Shown: positions 24,877 through 32,425 of the stretch, in pieces
Position numbering within the stretch: position 1 is the stretch's first letter
Layout: each line of letters opens with the position of its first letter
The notes under the pieces: generated by a model
The model's database searches: none
What the model saw: the letters and a program-made list of their open reading frames with translations, nothing else
Told to the model about the DNA's origin: nothing
Position numbers and translations under genes: made by a program
DNA from: Candidatus Limnocylindrales bacterium
GTDB taxonomy: Bacteria; Chloroflexota; Limnocylindria; Limnocylindrales; CSP1-4
NCBI GenBank assembly: GCA_031292335.1
Contig: JARLHH010000173.1
Coordinates: forward strand, 1-32,559
Length of the DNA: 32,559 nucleotides
Reading direction: 5' to 3'

Positions 24877-25428
24877 TTACTTCTTTCCGCCGATCTTGCC
24901 GGCCTTGCCGGCCTTGCGGCGGATCACCTCGCCGGCGTAGCGGACGCCCTTGCCCTTGTAGGGCTCGGGCTTCCGGGTTGCCCGGACGCGGGCGGCAACC
25001 TGGCCGACGAGCTCCTTGTCGATCCCGAGGACGGCCAGCTTGAGCGGGGTTTCCACCTCGAAGCTGATGCCGTCCGGGGGCACGATCTCGACGGGATGGC
25101 TGTACCCGAGGTTGAGCTGCAGCTTGTCCCCGATCTTCTGGGCGCGGTAGCCGACACCCGTGATCTCGAGGCCCTTCCGGTAGCCGTTCGTCACGCCCTC
25201 CACCATGTTGGCGACGAGCGTCCGGGTCAGCCCATGGAGCTGCTTATGCTGCTTGAGGTCCGACGGGCGGGTCACCAGGAGGCTGCCCTCGCTGGTTTCC
25301 ACCGTCATCGCCGCCGGCAGGGAGCGGGTCAGGGTCCCCCTGGGGCCCTTGACCGTGATGACCGGGCCATCGAGACGAACCTCGACTCCCGCTGGCACCA
25401 GGATCGGCTGACGGCCGATACGTGACAT
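24877..25428 (-). CDS. rplF: 50S ribosomal protein L6
   Basis: L6 lies near the GTPase-associated region of the 50S. MSRIGRQPILVPAGVEVRLD and VTVKGPRGTLTR-type VITVKGPRGTLTRSLPA open it. The late signature KPEPYKGKGVRYAGEVIRRK is intact and the end KAGKAGKIGGKK is basic. Length 183 is normal, with two L6 repeats. Start ATG at 25428 follows rpsH by 11 bases. Confidence 0.98.
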   Translation of the reverse strand: MSRIGRQPILVPAGVEVRLDGPVITVKGPRGTLTRSLPAAMTVETSEGSLLVTRPSDLKQHKQLHGLTRTLVANMVEGVTNGYRKGLEITGVGYRAQKIGDKLQLNLGYSHPVEIVPPDGISFEVETPLKLAVLGIDKELVGQVAARVRATRKPEPYKGKGVRYAGEVIRRKAGKAGKIGGKK

Positions 25429-25439
25429 CGCCGTCCCCC

Positions 25440-25838
25440 CTACCAGACGTACGCGAGGACTTCGCCGCCGAGCTGGGCCTTGCGAGCCTGCGCGCCGGTC
25501 ATGATGCCCTGGCTGGTGCTGACGATGACGATGCCCAGGCCGCCCAGGACCCGGGGGATGTCGGTCTTCCGCGCGTAGACCCGGAGGCCGGGCTTGCTGA
25601 TGCGCTTGAGCCCGGAGACCACCGAGGCCTTGCCATCGACGTACTTGAGGTGAAGCGTGATGACGGGATGCACCCCGTCACGACCCTCGCTGAAGGAGGC
25701 GATGAAGCCCTCGTCGACGAGGATGCGGGCGATCTCGCGCTTCACCCGGGATGCCGGGACGACCACCTCGAGGTGGTGCGCCCGCGACGCGTTGCGGATC
25801 CGGGTGAGCATGTCGGCGATCGGATCGGAGACGTTCAT
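25440..25838 (-). CDS. rpsH: 30S ribosomal protein S8
   Basis: S8 binds helix 21 of 16S rRNA and, in enterobacteria, represses the spc operon. It begins MNVSDPIADMLTRIRNASRA and ends IVIVSTSQGIMTGAQARKAQ followed by LGGEVLAYVW, the family signature. Length 132 is normal. Seven bases separate it from rpsN. A spc-mRNA S8 site would lie near rplE, but I did not recognise one. Confidence 0.98.
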   Translation of the reverse strand: MNVSDPIADMLTRIRNASRAHHLEVVVPASRVKREIARILVDEGFIASFSEGRDGVHPVITLHLKYVDGKASVVSGLKRISKPGLRVYARKTDIPRVLGGLGIVIVSTSQGIMTGAQARKAQLGGEVLAYVW

Positions 25839-25845
25839 CGTCGGC

Positions 25846-26031
25846 TCACCAGCTCGACTTCGTCACGCCCGGAATCTCGCCCGCGAGGGCTCGCTCCCGG
25901 AAGCAGATTCGGCAGAGCGCAAACCGGCGCATGTACCCGCGGGGCCGGCCACACAACGTGCACCGGTGGTACCCCTGCACCTTGTGCCTGGGCGTTCGCT
26001 TTGCCTTGGCAATCAGCGATTTCTTGGCCAT
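25846..26031 (-). CDS. rpsN: 30S ribosomal protein S14, type Z (zinc)
   Basis: A 61-residue S14 with C24-x2-C27 and C40-x2-C43 (RCTLCGRPRGYMRRFALCRI), the zinc-binding short form. The basic start MAKKSLIAKAKRTPRHKVQG and end GEIPGVTKSSW are normal. The longer, zinc-free S14 is not in the window. ATG is preceded by GGAGGA. Confidence 0.98.
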   Translation of the reverse strand: MAKKSLIAKAKRTPRHKVQGYHRCTLCGRPRGYMRRFALCRICFRERALAGEIPGVTKSSW

Positions 26032-26047
26032 GGTCCTCCTCCCCGCG

Positions 26048-26590
26048 CTAGCCGGCGAAGGGCATGCCGAGGAGCTCCAGAAGTTTCCGGGACTCCTCGT
26101 CGGTCTTCGCCGTCGTCACGATGCTGATCTCCAGCCCGCGGAGACGGTCGACCTTGTCGTAATCGATCTCGGGGAACGCGAGCTGCTCGCGCATCCCGAG
26201 GCTGTAGTTGCCGCGCCCGTCGAACGACTTGGCCGGGATTCCCCGGAAGTCGCGGATTCGCGGGAGCGCCAGGACGGTGAGGCGCTCCAGAAAGTCCCAC
26301 ATCCGCTCGCCGCGGAGGGTCACCTTGGCGCCGATGGTGTTGCCCGTCCGGAGACGGAACTGGGCGATGGAGCGCTTGGCCTTCGTAACGATCGGCTTCT
26401 GGCCCGTGATGAGGGCCAGGTCCCCGACCGCGGCGTCGAGCGCCTTGGCGTTGGTGAGCGCCTCGCCGAGCCCGATGTTCACCACGATCTTGTCGAGCCG
26501 GGGAACCTGCATCCGGTTCCGGTAGGCGAACTGCTTGGTGAGCGCCGGGACGACCTCGGTCGCGTAGCGCCCCTTGAGGTTGCTGCTCAC
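26048..26590 (-). CDS. rplE: 50S ribosomal protein L5
   Basis: L5 binds 5S rRNA and contacts the P-site tRNA. The GTG start at 26590 overlaps the rplX stop (GTGA), giving 180 residues beginning MSSNLKGRYATEVVPALTKQ. VPRLDKIVVNIGLGEALTNAKAL, GQKPIVTKAKRSIAQFRLR and the end EISIVTTAKTDEESRKLLEL are family marks. Longer upstream codons in frame are not used because they run into rplX. Confidence 0.97.
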   Translation of the reverse strand: MSSNLKGRYATEVVPALTKQFAYRNRMQVPRLDKIVVNIGLGEALTNAKALDAAVGDLALITGQKPIVTKAKRSIAQFRLRTGNTIGAKVTLRGERMWDFLERLTVLALPRIRDFRGIPAKSFDGRGNYSLGMREQLAFPEIDYDKVDRLRGLEISIVTTAKTDEESRKLLELLGMPFAG

Positions 26591-26988
26591 GCGCCCTTCA
26601 CCTCCACCGGCTGGCCACAGCGACTGCAGGCGCGGACGCTGGCACCGCTCTCGAGGAGGAGGTGCCGGATTCGCGTCGGCTGGTCGCAGCGGGGACACAC
26701 CAGCATCACCTTCCCGACGGCGATCGGGAGGGGCTTCTCCACGATGCCGCCCTGCTGCATCTGGGGCGTGCGGTCGTTCTGGTTCATGCGCGGGCGCGGC
26801 TTCGTGTGCCGCTTCGCGATGTTGAGCCCCTGGACCACCACGCGATACGGCGTGCCCGGCGTCAGCGGCCGGTCGACGCGCTCCACGGTCCCTCGCTTCC
26901 CGGCGTCCTTGCCGCCGAGCAGGAGGATCGTGTCACCCTTGCGGATCTCCGGGACCTTGGTCACCCGGGGTGCGACGGCGCGGGCCAT
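26587..26988 (-). CDS. rplX: 50S ribosomal protein L24 with zinc-type C-terminus
   Basis: L24 starts 50S assembly and surrounds the exit tunnel. The KOW motif is IRKGDTILLLGGKDAGKRGT near residues 15-34, followed by VVVQGLNIAKRHTKPRPRMN. The C-terminus carries VCPRCDQPTRIRH and ACSRCGQPVEVKGA, two CxxC pairs that would form a zinc knuckle. At 133 residues it is longer than the ~104-residue forms because of this end. One base separates it from rplN. Confidence 0.97.
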   Translation of the reverse strand: MARAVAPRVTKVPEIRKGDTILLLGGKDAGKRGTVERVDRPLTPGTPYRVVVQGLNIAKRHTKPRPRMNQNDRTPQMQQGGIVEKPLPIAVGKVMLVCPRCDQPTRIRHLLLESGASVRACSRCGQPVEVKGA

Positions 26989-26989
26989 C

Positions 26990-27358
26990 TCAGAGCACCT
27001 CCGGGGCGAGGGAGACGATCTTCATGTAGTTCCGGTCACGCAGCTCGCGCGCCACGGGCCCGAAGATCCGTGTCCCGCGCGGGTTGCCCTGGTTGTTGAT
27101 GAGGACGGCGGCGTTCTCGTCGAACCGGATGTAGCTGCCATCCGGCCGACCGTATTCCTTCGCGGTCCGGACCACGACGGCACGCACCACGTCGCCCTTC
27201 TTGACGGCGGCATTCGGGATCGCCTGCTTGACGCTGGCGACGATCACGTCGCCGACTTCCGCGGTGGTCGCGCGCGAGCGGCCCATGATCCGGATGCACT
27301 GGATCACGCGCGCGCCCGTGTTGTCCGCCACGCGGAGCCGGGTCTGTTGCTGGATCAC
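26990..27358 (-). CDS. rplN: 50S ribosomal protein L14
   Basis: L14 forms a bridge to the 30S subunit. MIQQQTRLRVADNTGARVIQ, GDVIVASVKQAIPNAAVKKGDVVRAV and GTRIFGPVARELRDRNYMKI are typical; length is 122 residues. It starts with GTG at 27358 that overlaps the rpsQ stop (GTGA), so translation is coupled to S17. Confidence 0.98.
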   Translation of the reverse strand: MIQQQTRLRVADNTGARVIQCIRIMGRSRATTAEVGDVIVASVKQAIPNAAVKKGDVVRAVVVRTAKEYGRPDGSYIRFDENAAVLINNQGNPRGTRIFGPVARELRDRNYMKIVSLAPEVL

Positions 27359-27735
27359 GCCTCGGCTCCCTCCCCGGTCCCGGCGTGCGCCTTGCCCGGA
27401 TGTGCCGCAGCGTGGATCACCTCGGTCGTGGCCGACTCCTCGACCACGAGCTCGGAGGGCTGATCCTCGCCCGCGCGAGAGAGGACTTCGACGAGCTGCC
27501 AGCGCTTGGTGCGCGACAGCGGCCGCGACTCCTCGATGCGGACGGTGTCACCGACGCGCGCCGAGTTGAGCTCGTCGTGCGCCGCGAACTTGCTGGAGGC
27601 CCGAACCACCCGCTTGTAGAGCGGGTGACGCGTCAGGCGCTCGACGGAGACGACGATCGTCTTGTCCATCTTGTCGCTGACGACGCGCCCGACCTTCGTC
27701 TTCCGATTGCCCTGCACGTGTGTTGCTCCTGCCAT
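27355..27735 (-). CDS. rpsQ: 30S ribosomal protein S17 with 40-residue tail
   Basis: S17 is an OB-fold early-assembly 30S protein. The core (10-86) has RKTKVGRVVSDKMDKTIVVSVERL, HPLYKRVVRASSKFAAHDEL and GDTVRIEESRPLSRTKRWQLVEVL. The tail 87-126 (SRAGEDQPSELVVEESATTE then HPGKAHAGTGEGAEA) is outside the family. Start at ATG 27735 is preferred because AGGGGG lies six bases before it; a GTG at 27753 would lengthen it by six codons. It overlaps rplN. Confidence 0.95.
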   Translation of the reverse strand: MAGATHVQGNRKTKVGRVVSDKMDKTIVVSVERLTRHPLYKRVVRASSKFAAHDELNSARVGDTVRIEESRPLSRTKRWQLVEVLSRAGEDQPSELVVEESATTEVIHAAAHPGKAHAGTGEGAEA

Positions 27736-27745
27736 GCCGGACCCC

Positions 27746-27952
27746 CTACGCACTCTTGTCCGCGAGCTCGCGCTCGTGGCGGACGGTGAGGATCCGGGCG
27801 ATGGTCCGGCGGGTGCCGGAGATCGCCGTGTAGTCCTTCAGCTGGCGCGTGGCGAGCTCGAAGCGAGCCTGCCACAGGTCGCGCTTGGCGTCCGTGAGCG
27901 CCTGGTCCAGCTCCGCGTCCGTCAGGGCGCGCACCTTGTCGATGTCGATCAC
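27746..27952 (-). CDS. rpmC: 50S ribosomal protein L29
   Basis: A 68-residue two-helix protein at the exit tunnel. LTDAELDQALTDAKRDLWQA and RFELATRQLKDYTAISGTRR then IARILTVRHERE are normal. GTG start at 27952 overlaps the rplP stop (GTGA). Short C-terminus ADKSA. Confidence 0.97.
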   Translation of the reverse strand: MIDIDKVRALTDAELDQALTDAKRDLWQARFELATRQLKDYTAISGTRRTIARILTVRHERELADKSA

Positions 27953-28368
27953 GCGCTCTCCTCCTCCTTGACGATGAAGCGCGTGGCGACCGGGAGCTTG
28001 TGGCTCGCGAGGCGCATCGCCTCGACCGCCTGCTCGCGATCGACTCCGGCCATCTCGAAAAGGATCCGGCCGGGCCGCACGACGGCCACCCAGTGGTCGG
28101 GGGCGCCCTTGCCGGAGCCCATCCGGGTCTCGGCCGGCTTCTTCGTGGCCGGCTTGTCCGGGAAGATCCGGATCCAGATCTTGCCGCCGCGCTTGACCGA
28201 GCGGGTCATGGCGCGCCGGGCAGCCTCGATCTGGCGGCTGGTGATCCAGGCGGGCTCCAGGGTGATAAGGCCGAACTCCCCGAAGGAGACGACCGTGCCG
28301 CCCTTGGACATCCCGGCCATCCGGCCGCGCATGACCTTGCGATGTTTGACACGACGGGGCATCAGCAT
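27949..28368 (-). CDS. rplP: 50S ribosomal protein L16
   Basis: L16 sits near the A-site tRNA elbow. MPRRVKHRKVMRGRMAGMSK opens it, and ITSRQIEAARRAMTRSVKRG, WIRIFPDKPATKKPAETRMG and GKGAPDHWVAVVRPGRILFE are family signatures. The ATG at 28368 is listed; a second ATG two codons later (28362) may serve instead. It follows rpsC by four bases; length 139. Confidence 0.97.
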   Translation of the reverse strand: MLMPRRVKHRKVMRGRMAGMSKGGTVVSFGEFGLITLEPAWITSRQIEAARRAMTRSVKRGGKIWIRIFPDKPATKKPAETRMGSGKGAPDHWVAVVRPGRILFEMAGVDREQAVEAMRLASHKLPVATRFIVKEEESA

Positions 28369-28372
28369 GGCG

Positions 28373-29062
28373 TCACGCCCCCTGGGCCACGGCGGGCGCG
28401 GCAGCCTGGGCGGCCACCGGCCGGGTGACCCGCTGGTCGGGAACGTCGCCCCGGTAGATCCAGACCTTGACGCCGATCGTGCCGTAGGTCGTCCGCGACA
28501 GTACGTAGCCGTAGCTGATGTCCGCGCGGAGCGTGCCCAGCGGGATCCGGCCTTCGCGATCCCACTCGCGGCGCGCCATCTCCGAGCCGCCCAGGCGGCC
28601 GGCGACGGCGATCTTCACGCCCTTCGCGCCCGCCTTCATGGTGCGCTGGATCGCCTGCTTCATCGCCTTCCGGAAGGCGATCCGGCGGCTCAGCTGCTGG
28701 GCCACGTTGGCGGCCACGAGGTAGGCGTCGAGCTCCGGCTGGCGGATCTCCTTGATCTCCAGCTTCACCTTGCGGGGCTTGGTGAGGTCGCCGATCTGCT
28801 TGCGCAGGATCTCGACGTTCGCGCCGCCCTTGCCGATGACGATACCCGGCTTGGCGGTGTGGATCGTGACCGTCACGTAGTTGATCCCGCGCTCGATCTC
28901 GACGCCGCCGACGCTCGCGTTGGCCAGGCGCCGCTCGATGAGCGTGCGCATCGCCAGGTCTTCCTGGAGCAGTGTCGCGTACTCCTTGTCGGCATACCAC
29001 TTTGCCGACCAGGTGCGGCTGACTCCCAGGCGGAAGCCATACGGGTGGACCTTGTGTCCCAT
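28373..29062 (-). CDS. rpsC: 30S ribosomal protein S3
   Basis: S3 forms part of the mRNA entry pore. MGHKVHPYGFRLGVSRTWSA is the usual start, the KH domain has GIVIGKGGANVEILRKQI (GKGG at 77-80), and GVKIAVAGRLGGSEMARREW then RIPLGTLRADISYGY are C-terminal. The Ala/Val-rich tail (PVAAQAAAPAVAQGA) is low complexity. Length 229. One base separates it from rplV. Confidence 0.98.
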   Translation of the reverse strand: MGHKVHPYGFRLGVSRTWSAKWYADKEYATLLQEDLAMRTLIERRLANASVGGVEIERGINYVTVTIHTAKPGIVIGKGGANVEILRKQIGDLTKPRKVKLEIKEIRQPELDAYLVAANVAQQLSRRIAFRKAMKQAIQRTMKAGAKGVKIAVAGRLGGSEMARREWDREGRIPLGTLRADISYGYVLSRTTYGTIGVKVWIYRGDVPDQRVTRPVAAQAAAPAVAQGA

Positions 29063-29063
29063 G

Positions 29064-29402
29064 TCAGGCCTCCCGCGCTTCGAGGACGATGGTGATGTGG
29101 GTCATCGGCTTGTGGATGGCAAAGGCGCGACCCTGGGCACGCGGCTTCCATCGCTTCAGGGTGGGACCCTCGTTCGCGTGGGCCTCGACGATCACGAGGT
29201 CCTCGGCCGCGAGGTTGTGGTTGTTCTCGGCGTTCGCGGTCGCGCTCGCGAGGACGCGCGCGACGTCGCGGGCGGCCCCCTGCGGCATGAAGCGCAGGAT
29301 TGCGCTGGCATCCTCGACCCGCCGGCCGCGGATGGCCGACGTGACGAGGTTCGCCTTGCGGGTGGACCCGCGGAGGTACTTGGCGGTGGCAGAAACGCGC
29401 AC
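29064..29402 (-). CDS. rplV: 50S ribosomal protein L22
   Basis: L22 lines the peptide exit tunnel with a long beta-hairpin. RKANLVTSAIRGRRVEDASA, ATANAENNHNLAAEDLVIVE and GPTLKRWKPRAQGRAFAIHK (hairpin region) are present, ending THITIVLEAREA. Start is GTG at 29402 (MRVSATAKYLRG). Length 112 is normal. Confidence 0.98.
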   Translation of the reverse strand: MRVSATAKYLRGSTRKANLVTSAIRGRRVEDASAILRFMPQGAARDVARVLASATANAENNHNLAAEDLVIVEAHANEGPTLKRWKPRAQGRAFAIHKPMTHITIVLEAREA

Positions 29403-29413
29403 GATCTGATCCC

Positions 29414-29698
29414 CTACCGCACGGCCGTGGAACGGTCGGTCTTCTTGTCATGCCCGCGGAACGTGCGGGTCGGGGCGAACTCGCCCAACCGGTGACCGAC
29501 CATGTTCTCGGTGACATAGACGGGCACGTGCTTGCGGCCGTTGTAGACCGCGATCGTGTGCCCGATGAAGTCCGGGAAGACGACCGAGGCGCGCGACCAC
29601 GTGCGCACGATCTTCCGCTCGTTTTTCTTGTTCATCTCCTGGACGCGGCCGAGGAGCCGCGCCTCGACGAACGGTCCTTTCTTGACCGAACGCGACAT
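29414..29698 (-). CDS. rpsS: 30S ribosomal protein S19
   Basis: S19 lies in the 30S head near the A-site finger bridge. MSRSVKKGPFVEARLLGRVQ, RTWSRASVVFPDFIGHTIAV, then YNGRKHVPVYVTENMVGHRL and GEFAPTRTFRGHDKKTDRST. Length 94 is normal. ATG preceded by GGAGGAGACGAAGC. Confidence 0.98.
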   Translation of the reverse strand: MSRSVKKGPFVEARLLGRVQEMNKKNERKIVRTWSRASVVFPDFIGHTIAVYNGRKHVPVYVTENMVGHRLGEFAPTRTFRGHDKKTDRSTAVR

Positions 29699-29711
29699 GC
29701 TTCGTCTCCTC

Positions 29712-30542
29712 CTACGACTTGCGGTGCCGCGACCGGACGATCAGGCGATCCGCCTTCGTCCCGCGCCGCGTCCGGTACCCCATCGCCGGCTTCCCCCACG
29801 GCGTCTTGGGGGGCATACCCGTGGGGGACTTGCCCTCGCCGCCGCCGTGCGGATGGTCACGTGGGGTCATCGCGACGCCCCGGGTCTCCGGTCGAAGGCC
29901 CATGTGGCGGGCCCGGCCGGCCTTCCCGAGGCTCTGGTTCTCGTGGTCCAGGTTGGAAACCTGCCCGATCGTCGCCACGCAGCGCAGCGGCACGCGACGC
30001 ATCTCGCCGGACGGCAGCCGAACGGTGGCGTAGTCGCCTTCCTTGGCCAGCAGCTGGGCCGCGCCCCCCGCCGACCGGACGATCTGGCCGCCCTTGCCCG
30101 GGATGAGCTCGATGTTGTGGATCGTGGTGCCCAGCGGGATGCTGGAGAGCGGCAGGGCGTTCCCGACCCGGGCCTCGGCATCGGGGCCGGCGACCACGAC
30201 GTCGCCCACCTTCAGGCCGTGGGGAAGGAGCATGTAGCGCTTCTCGCCGTCACGGTAGTGAAGGAGGCCGATCCGGGCCGAGCGGTTCGGGTCGTACTCG
30301 ACCGTCGCGACCTTGGCCGGCACGCCGACCTTGTCGCGCCGGAAGTCGATGATGCGGTAGTGCTGCTTCTCGCCGCCGCCGCGGTGGCGAACGGTCAGGC
30401 GGCCCTGGTTGTTCCGGCCCGAGCCGCGCTTCTTCGGCTCGAGGAGCGGCTTGTAGGGCTCCTTGGTGGTGATCTCCTCGAACGTCGAGCGGGTCATGAA
30501 CCGCCGGCCGGCCGAGGTGGGCTTGTAGCTTCGCAGCGGCAT
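29712..30542 (-). CDS. rplB: 50S ribosomal protein L2
   Basis: L2 is essential for the peptidyl-transferase region and subunit joining. The start MPLRSYKPTSAGRRFMTRST at 30542 gives 276 residues; codons further upstream overlap rplW. The conserved histidine is H230 in VAMTPRDHPHGGGEG. The usual form is MNPVDHPHGGGEG; T and R here occur in Chloroflexota relatives as I recall. GTKADRLIVRSRHRKS ends it. Confidence 0.98.
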   Translation of the reverse strand: MPLRSYKPTSAGRRFMTRSTFEEITTKEPYKPLLEPKKRGSGRNNQGRLTVRHRGGGEKQHYRIIDFRRDKVGVPAKVATVEYDPNRSARIGLLHYRDGEKRYMLLPHGLKVGDVVVAGPDAEARVGNALPLSSIPLGTTIHNIELIPGKGGQIVRSAGGAAQLLAKEGDYATVRLPSGEMRRVPLRCVATIGQVSNLDHENQSLGKAGRARHMGLRPETRGVAMTPRDHPHGGGEGKSPTGMPPKTPWGKPAMGYRTRRGTKADRLIVRSRHRKS

Positions 30543-30544
30543 GG

Positions 30545-30847
30545 CTACACCCCCTCGAAGAATTCGATCTTCTGGCCCGCGGCGAGCGTCACGATCGCCT
30601 TGCGCCAGGGCGTGGTCCAACCCGTGATCCGGCCGCGCTTGGTGCCGCGGCGCTTCTCCTTGGCCTTCGTCGTGAGGACGTTGACCGCCGTGACCTGGAC
30701 CTTGAAGAGCTCCTCGACGGCCGCCTTGACCTGGATCTTCGACGCGTCGCCGTGAACCTCGAACGTGTACTTGCCGTGGCCGGCAACGTCCATCGACTTC
30801 TCGCTGATGATCGGCCGGATGATCACCTCGTGGGCGGTGAGCGTCAT
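30545..30847 (-). CDS. rplW: 50S ribosomal protein L23
   Basis: L23 is the docking point for trigger factor and SRP at the tunnel exit. EVIIRPIISEKSMDVAGHGK, YTFEVHGDASKIQVKAAVEE and LFKVQVTAVNVLTTKAKEKR are conserved. Length 100. ATG overlaps the rplD stop (ATGA); two bases before rplB. Confidence 0.98.
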   Translation of the reverse strand: MTLTAHEVIIRPIISEKSMDVAGHGKYTFEVHGDASKIQVKAAVEELFKVQVTAVNVLTTKAKEKRRGTKRGRITGWTTPWRKAIVTLAAGQKIEFFEGV

Positions 30848-31467
30848 GCGTACACCTCCTCGAGGCGGGCGAGCGCGGGCTGCTCGATCACGATCGTGTC
30901 GGCGTTGAGCAGGTCCACGACGTTGAGCGAGTCGGCCAGCAGGACCATCACGCGGGCGAGGTTCCGGGCCGAGAGGTCGAGGCGCTCGTCGCGGGCCGGC
31001 GAGACGATCAGGACCCGGCCGGCCACCTTGAGGTTGTCCAGGACGCCCAGCAGGTCCTTGGTGCGGATCTCTTCGAGCCCGAACGCATCCAGGACCCGGA
31101 TCGCGTCGCCGCCGAGCTTGGCGGTCAGCGCGCCGCGGAGCGCGAGGCGCTTCATCTTGCGGGGCAGGCGCTGGGCATACGAGCGCGGATGGGGACCGAA
31201 GACCACGCCGCCGCCGGTGAAGTGCGGCGCACGCCGCGAACCCTGGCGGGCCCGGCCGGTGCCCTTCTGGCGATACGGCTTCTTGCCGCCACCGGCGACC
31301 TCGCCGCGGGTCTTCGTGTCGCTGGTGCCCAGCCGACGACCGGCCAGCTGCGCGGTCACGACCTGGTGCAGGACGGCGGCGTTGATCGGCGCGGCGAAGA
31401 GCTCCTCCGAGAGCTCCACGGTCCCGATCGCCTCGCCCGTCCGGGCATAGAGCGTCGTCTGCGGCAT
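30844..31467 (-). CDS. rplD: 50S ribosomal protein L4
   Basis: L4 reaches into the exit tunnel through a long loop, visible at residues ~50-95 (DTKTRGEVAGGGKKPYRQKG, then TGRARQGSRRAPHFTGGGVV). In E. coli L4 also represses the S10 operon; no leader attenuator is visible here because tuf lies four bases before rpsJ. Length 207 is normal. Confidence 0.98.
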   Translation of the reverse strand: MPQTTLYARTGEAIGTVELSEELFAAPINAAVLHQVVTAQLAGRRLGTSDTKTRGEVAGGGKKPYRQKGTGRARQGSRRAPHFTGGGVVFGPHPRSYAQRLPRKMKRLALRGALTAKLGGDAIRVLDAFGLEEIRTKDLLGVLDNLKVAGRVLIVSPARDERLDLSARNLARVMVLLADSLNVVDLLNADTIVIEQPALARLEEVYA

Positions 31468-31469
31468 GG

Positions 31470-32078
31470 TCAGGCCTTCTTCACGAGGACAAGCGCGTTC
31501 GGCGCCCCCGGCACGGACCCCTTCACGAGGAGGAGGTTCCGGTCGGAGTCCACACGGACGACTTGCAGCTTCTTGACGGTGACGCGCGCGTCACCCATGT
31601 GGCCCGCCATGCGCATGCCCCGGTAGACCCGGCCGGGCGTGGTGCCCGGGCCGATGGAGCCCGGCGCGCGATGGTGATCGGAACCGTGCGTCTTCGGGCC
31701 ACGGTGGAAGTTGTTCCGCTTGATGTTGCCCGCGAACCCCTTGCCCTTGGACGTCCCCGTCACGTGGATGAGGTCGCCGACCGCGAAGAGGTTCACGTCG
31801 AGCGTCTGCCCGACGGCGTATGCGGAGACGTCCTCGAGCCGGAACTCGCGGATCACCGCGACCTTCGGGAGCTCCTTGAGCTGACCGGCCTCGGGCCTGG
31901 TCAACTTCTTGGACGGCTCGATGCCGAGCTGGACGGCGGTGTAGCCGTCCCGCTCCGGCGTCCGGAGACGCGTCACGGTGTTCGGTCCGACGGCCACGAC
32001 GCTGACCGGAATCATGGTGCCGTCGGCCTGGAAGACCTGGGTCATGCCGACCTTGCGGCCGATCACGCCAATGCTCAT
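31470..32078 (-). CDS. rplC: 50S ribosomal protein L3
   Basis: L3 starts 50S assembly and touches the peptidyl-transferase centre. MSIGVIGRKVGMTQVFQADG opens it, KGKGFAGNIKRNNFHRGPKT and HGSDHHRAPGSIGPGTTPGR form the loop, ending VPGAPNALVLVKKA. Length 202. GAGGAGG lies eight bases before its ATG in a 34-base spacer. Confidence 0.98.
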   Translation of the reverse strand: MSIGVIGRKVGMTQVFQADGTMIPVSVVAVGPNTVTRLRTPERDGYTAVQLGIEPSKKLTRPEAGQLKELPKVAVIREFRLEDVSAYAVGQTLDVNLFAVGDLIHVTGTSKGKGFAGNIKRNNFHRGPKTHGSDHHRAPGSIGPGTTPGRVYRGMRMAGHMGDARVTVKKLQVVRVDSDRNLLLVKGSVPGAPNALVLVKKA

Positions 32079-32112
32079 GCGAGGGCCCTCCTCGCGCGCT
32101 CAGCAGGCTTCA

Positions 32113-32421
32113 TCACATCTTGATCTCGATGTCGACGCCCGCCGCGAGCGAGAGGCGCATCAGGGCGTCGACCGTCTTGGCCGACGGGTCGAGGATGTCG
32201 ACGAGGCGCTTGTGCGTGCGGATCTCGAACTGCTCCCGGCTGTCCTTGTCGATGAACGGCGAGCGGAGCACGGTGAACTTCTCGATCCGCGTCGGGAGCG
32301 GGACCGGGCCGACGACGTCGGCGCCGGTTCGCTGGGCAGTCTCGACGATCTGGGCCGCCGACTGGTCCAGCAGGCGGTGGTCGTACGCCTTGAGGCGGAT
32401 CCGGATCCGCTGCTTCGGCAT
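32113..32421 (-). CDS. rpsJ: 30S ribosomal protein S10 (NusE)
   Basis: S10 is a 30S head protein that also works as NusE in antitermination. IRIRLKAYDHRLLDQSAAQI, VGPVPLPTRIEKFTVLRSPF and DSREQFEIRTHKRLVDILDP are the signature. Length 102 is normal. ATG is four bases after the tuf stop, so it is cotranscribed with tuf and has no leader of its own. Confidence 0.98.
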   Translation of the reverse strand: MPKQRIRIRLKAYDHRLLDQSAAQIVETAQRTGADVVGPVPLPTRIEKFTVLRSPFIDKDSREQFEIRTHKRLVDILDPSAKTVDALMRLSLAAGVDIEIKM

Positions 32422-32425
32422 CGGG

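Noticed and set aside
32422..32425. S10-operon leader attenuator (L4-controlled).
   Set aside because: Only four bases lie between tuf and rpsJ, so no leader exists there.
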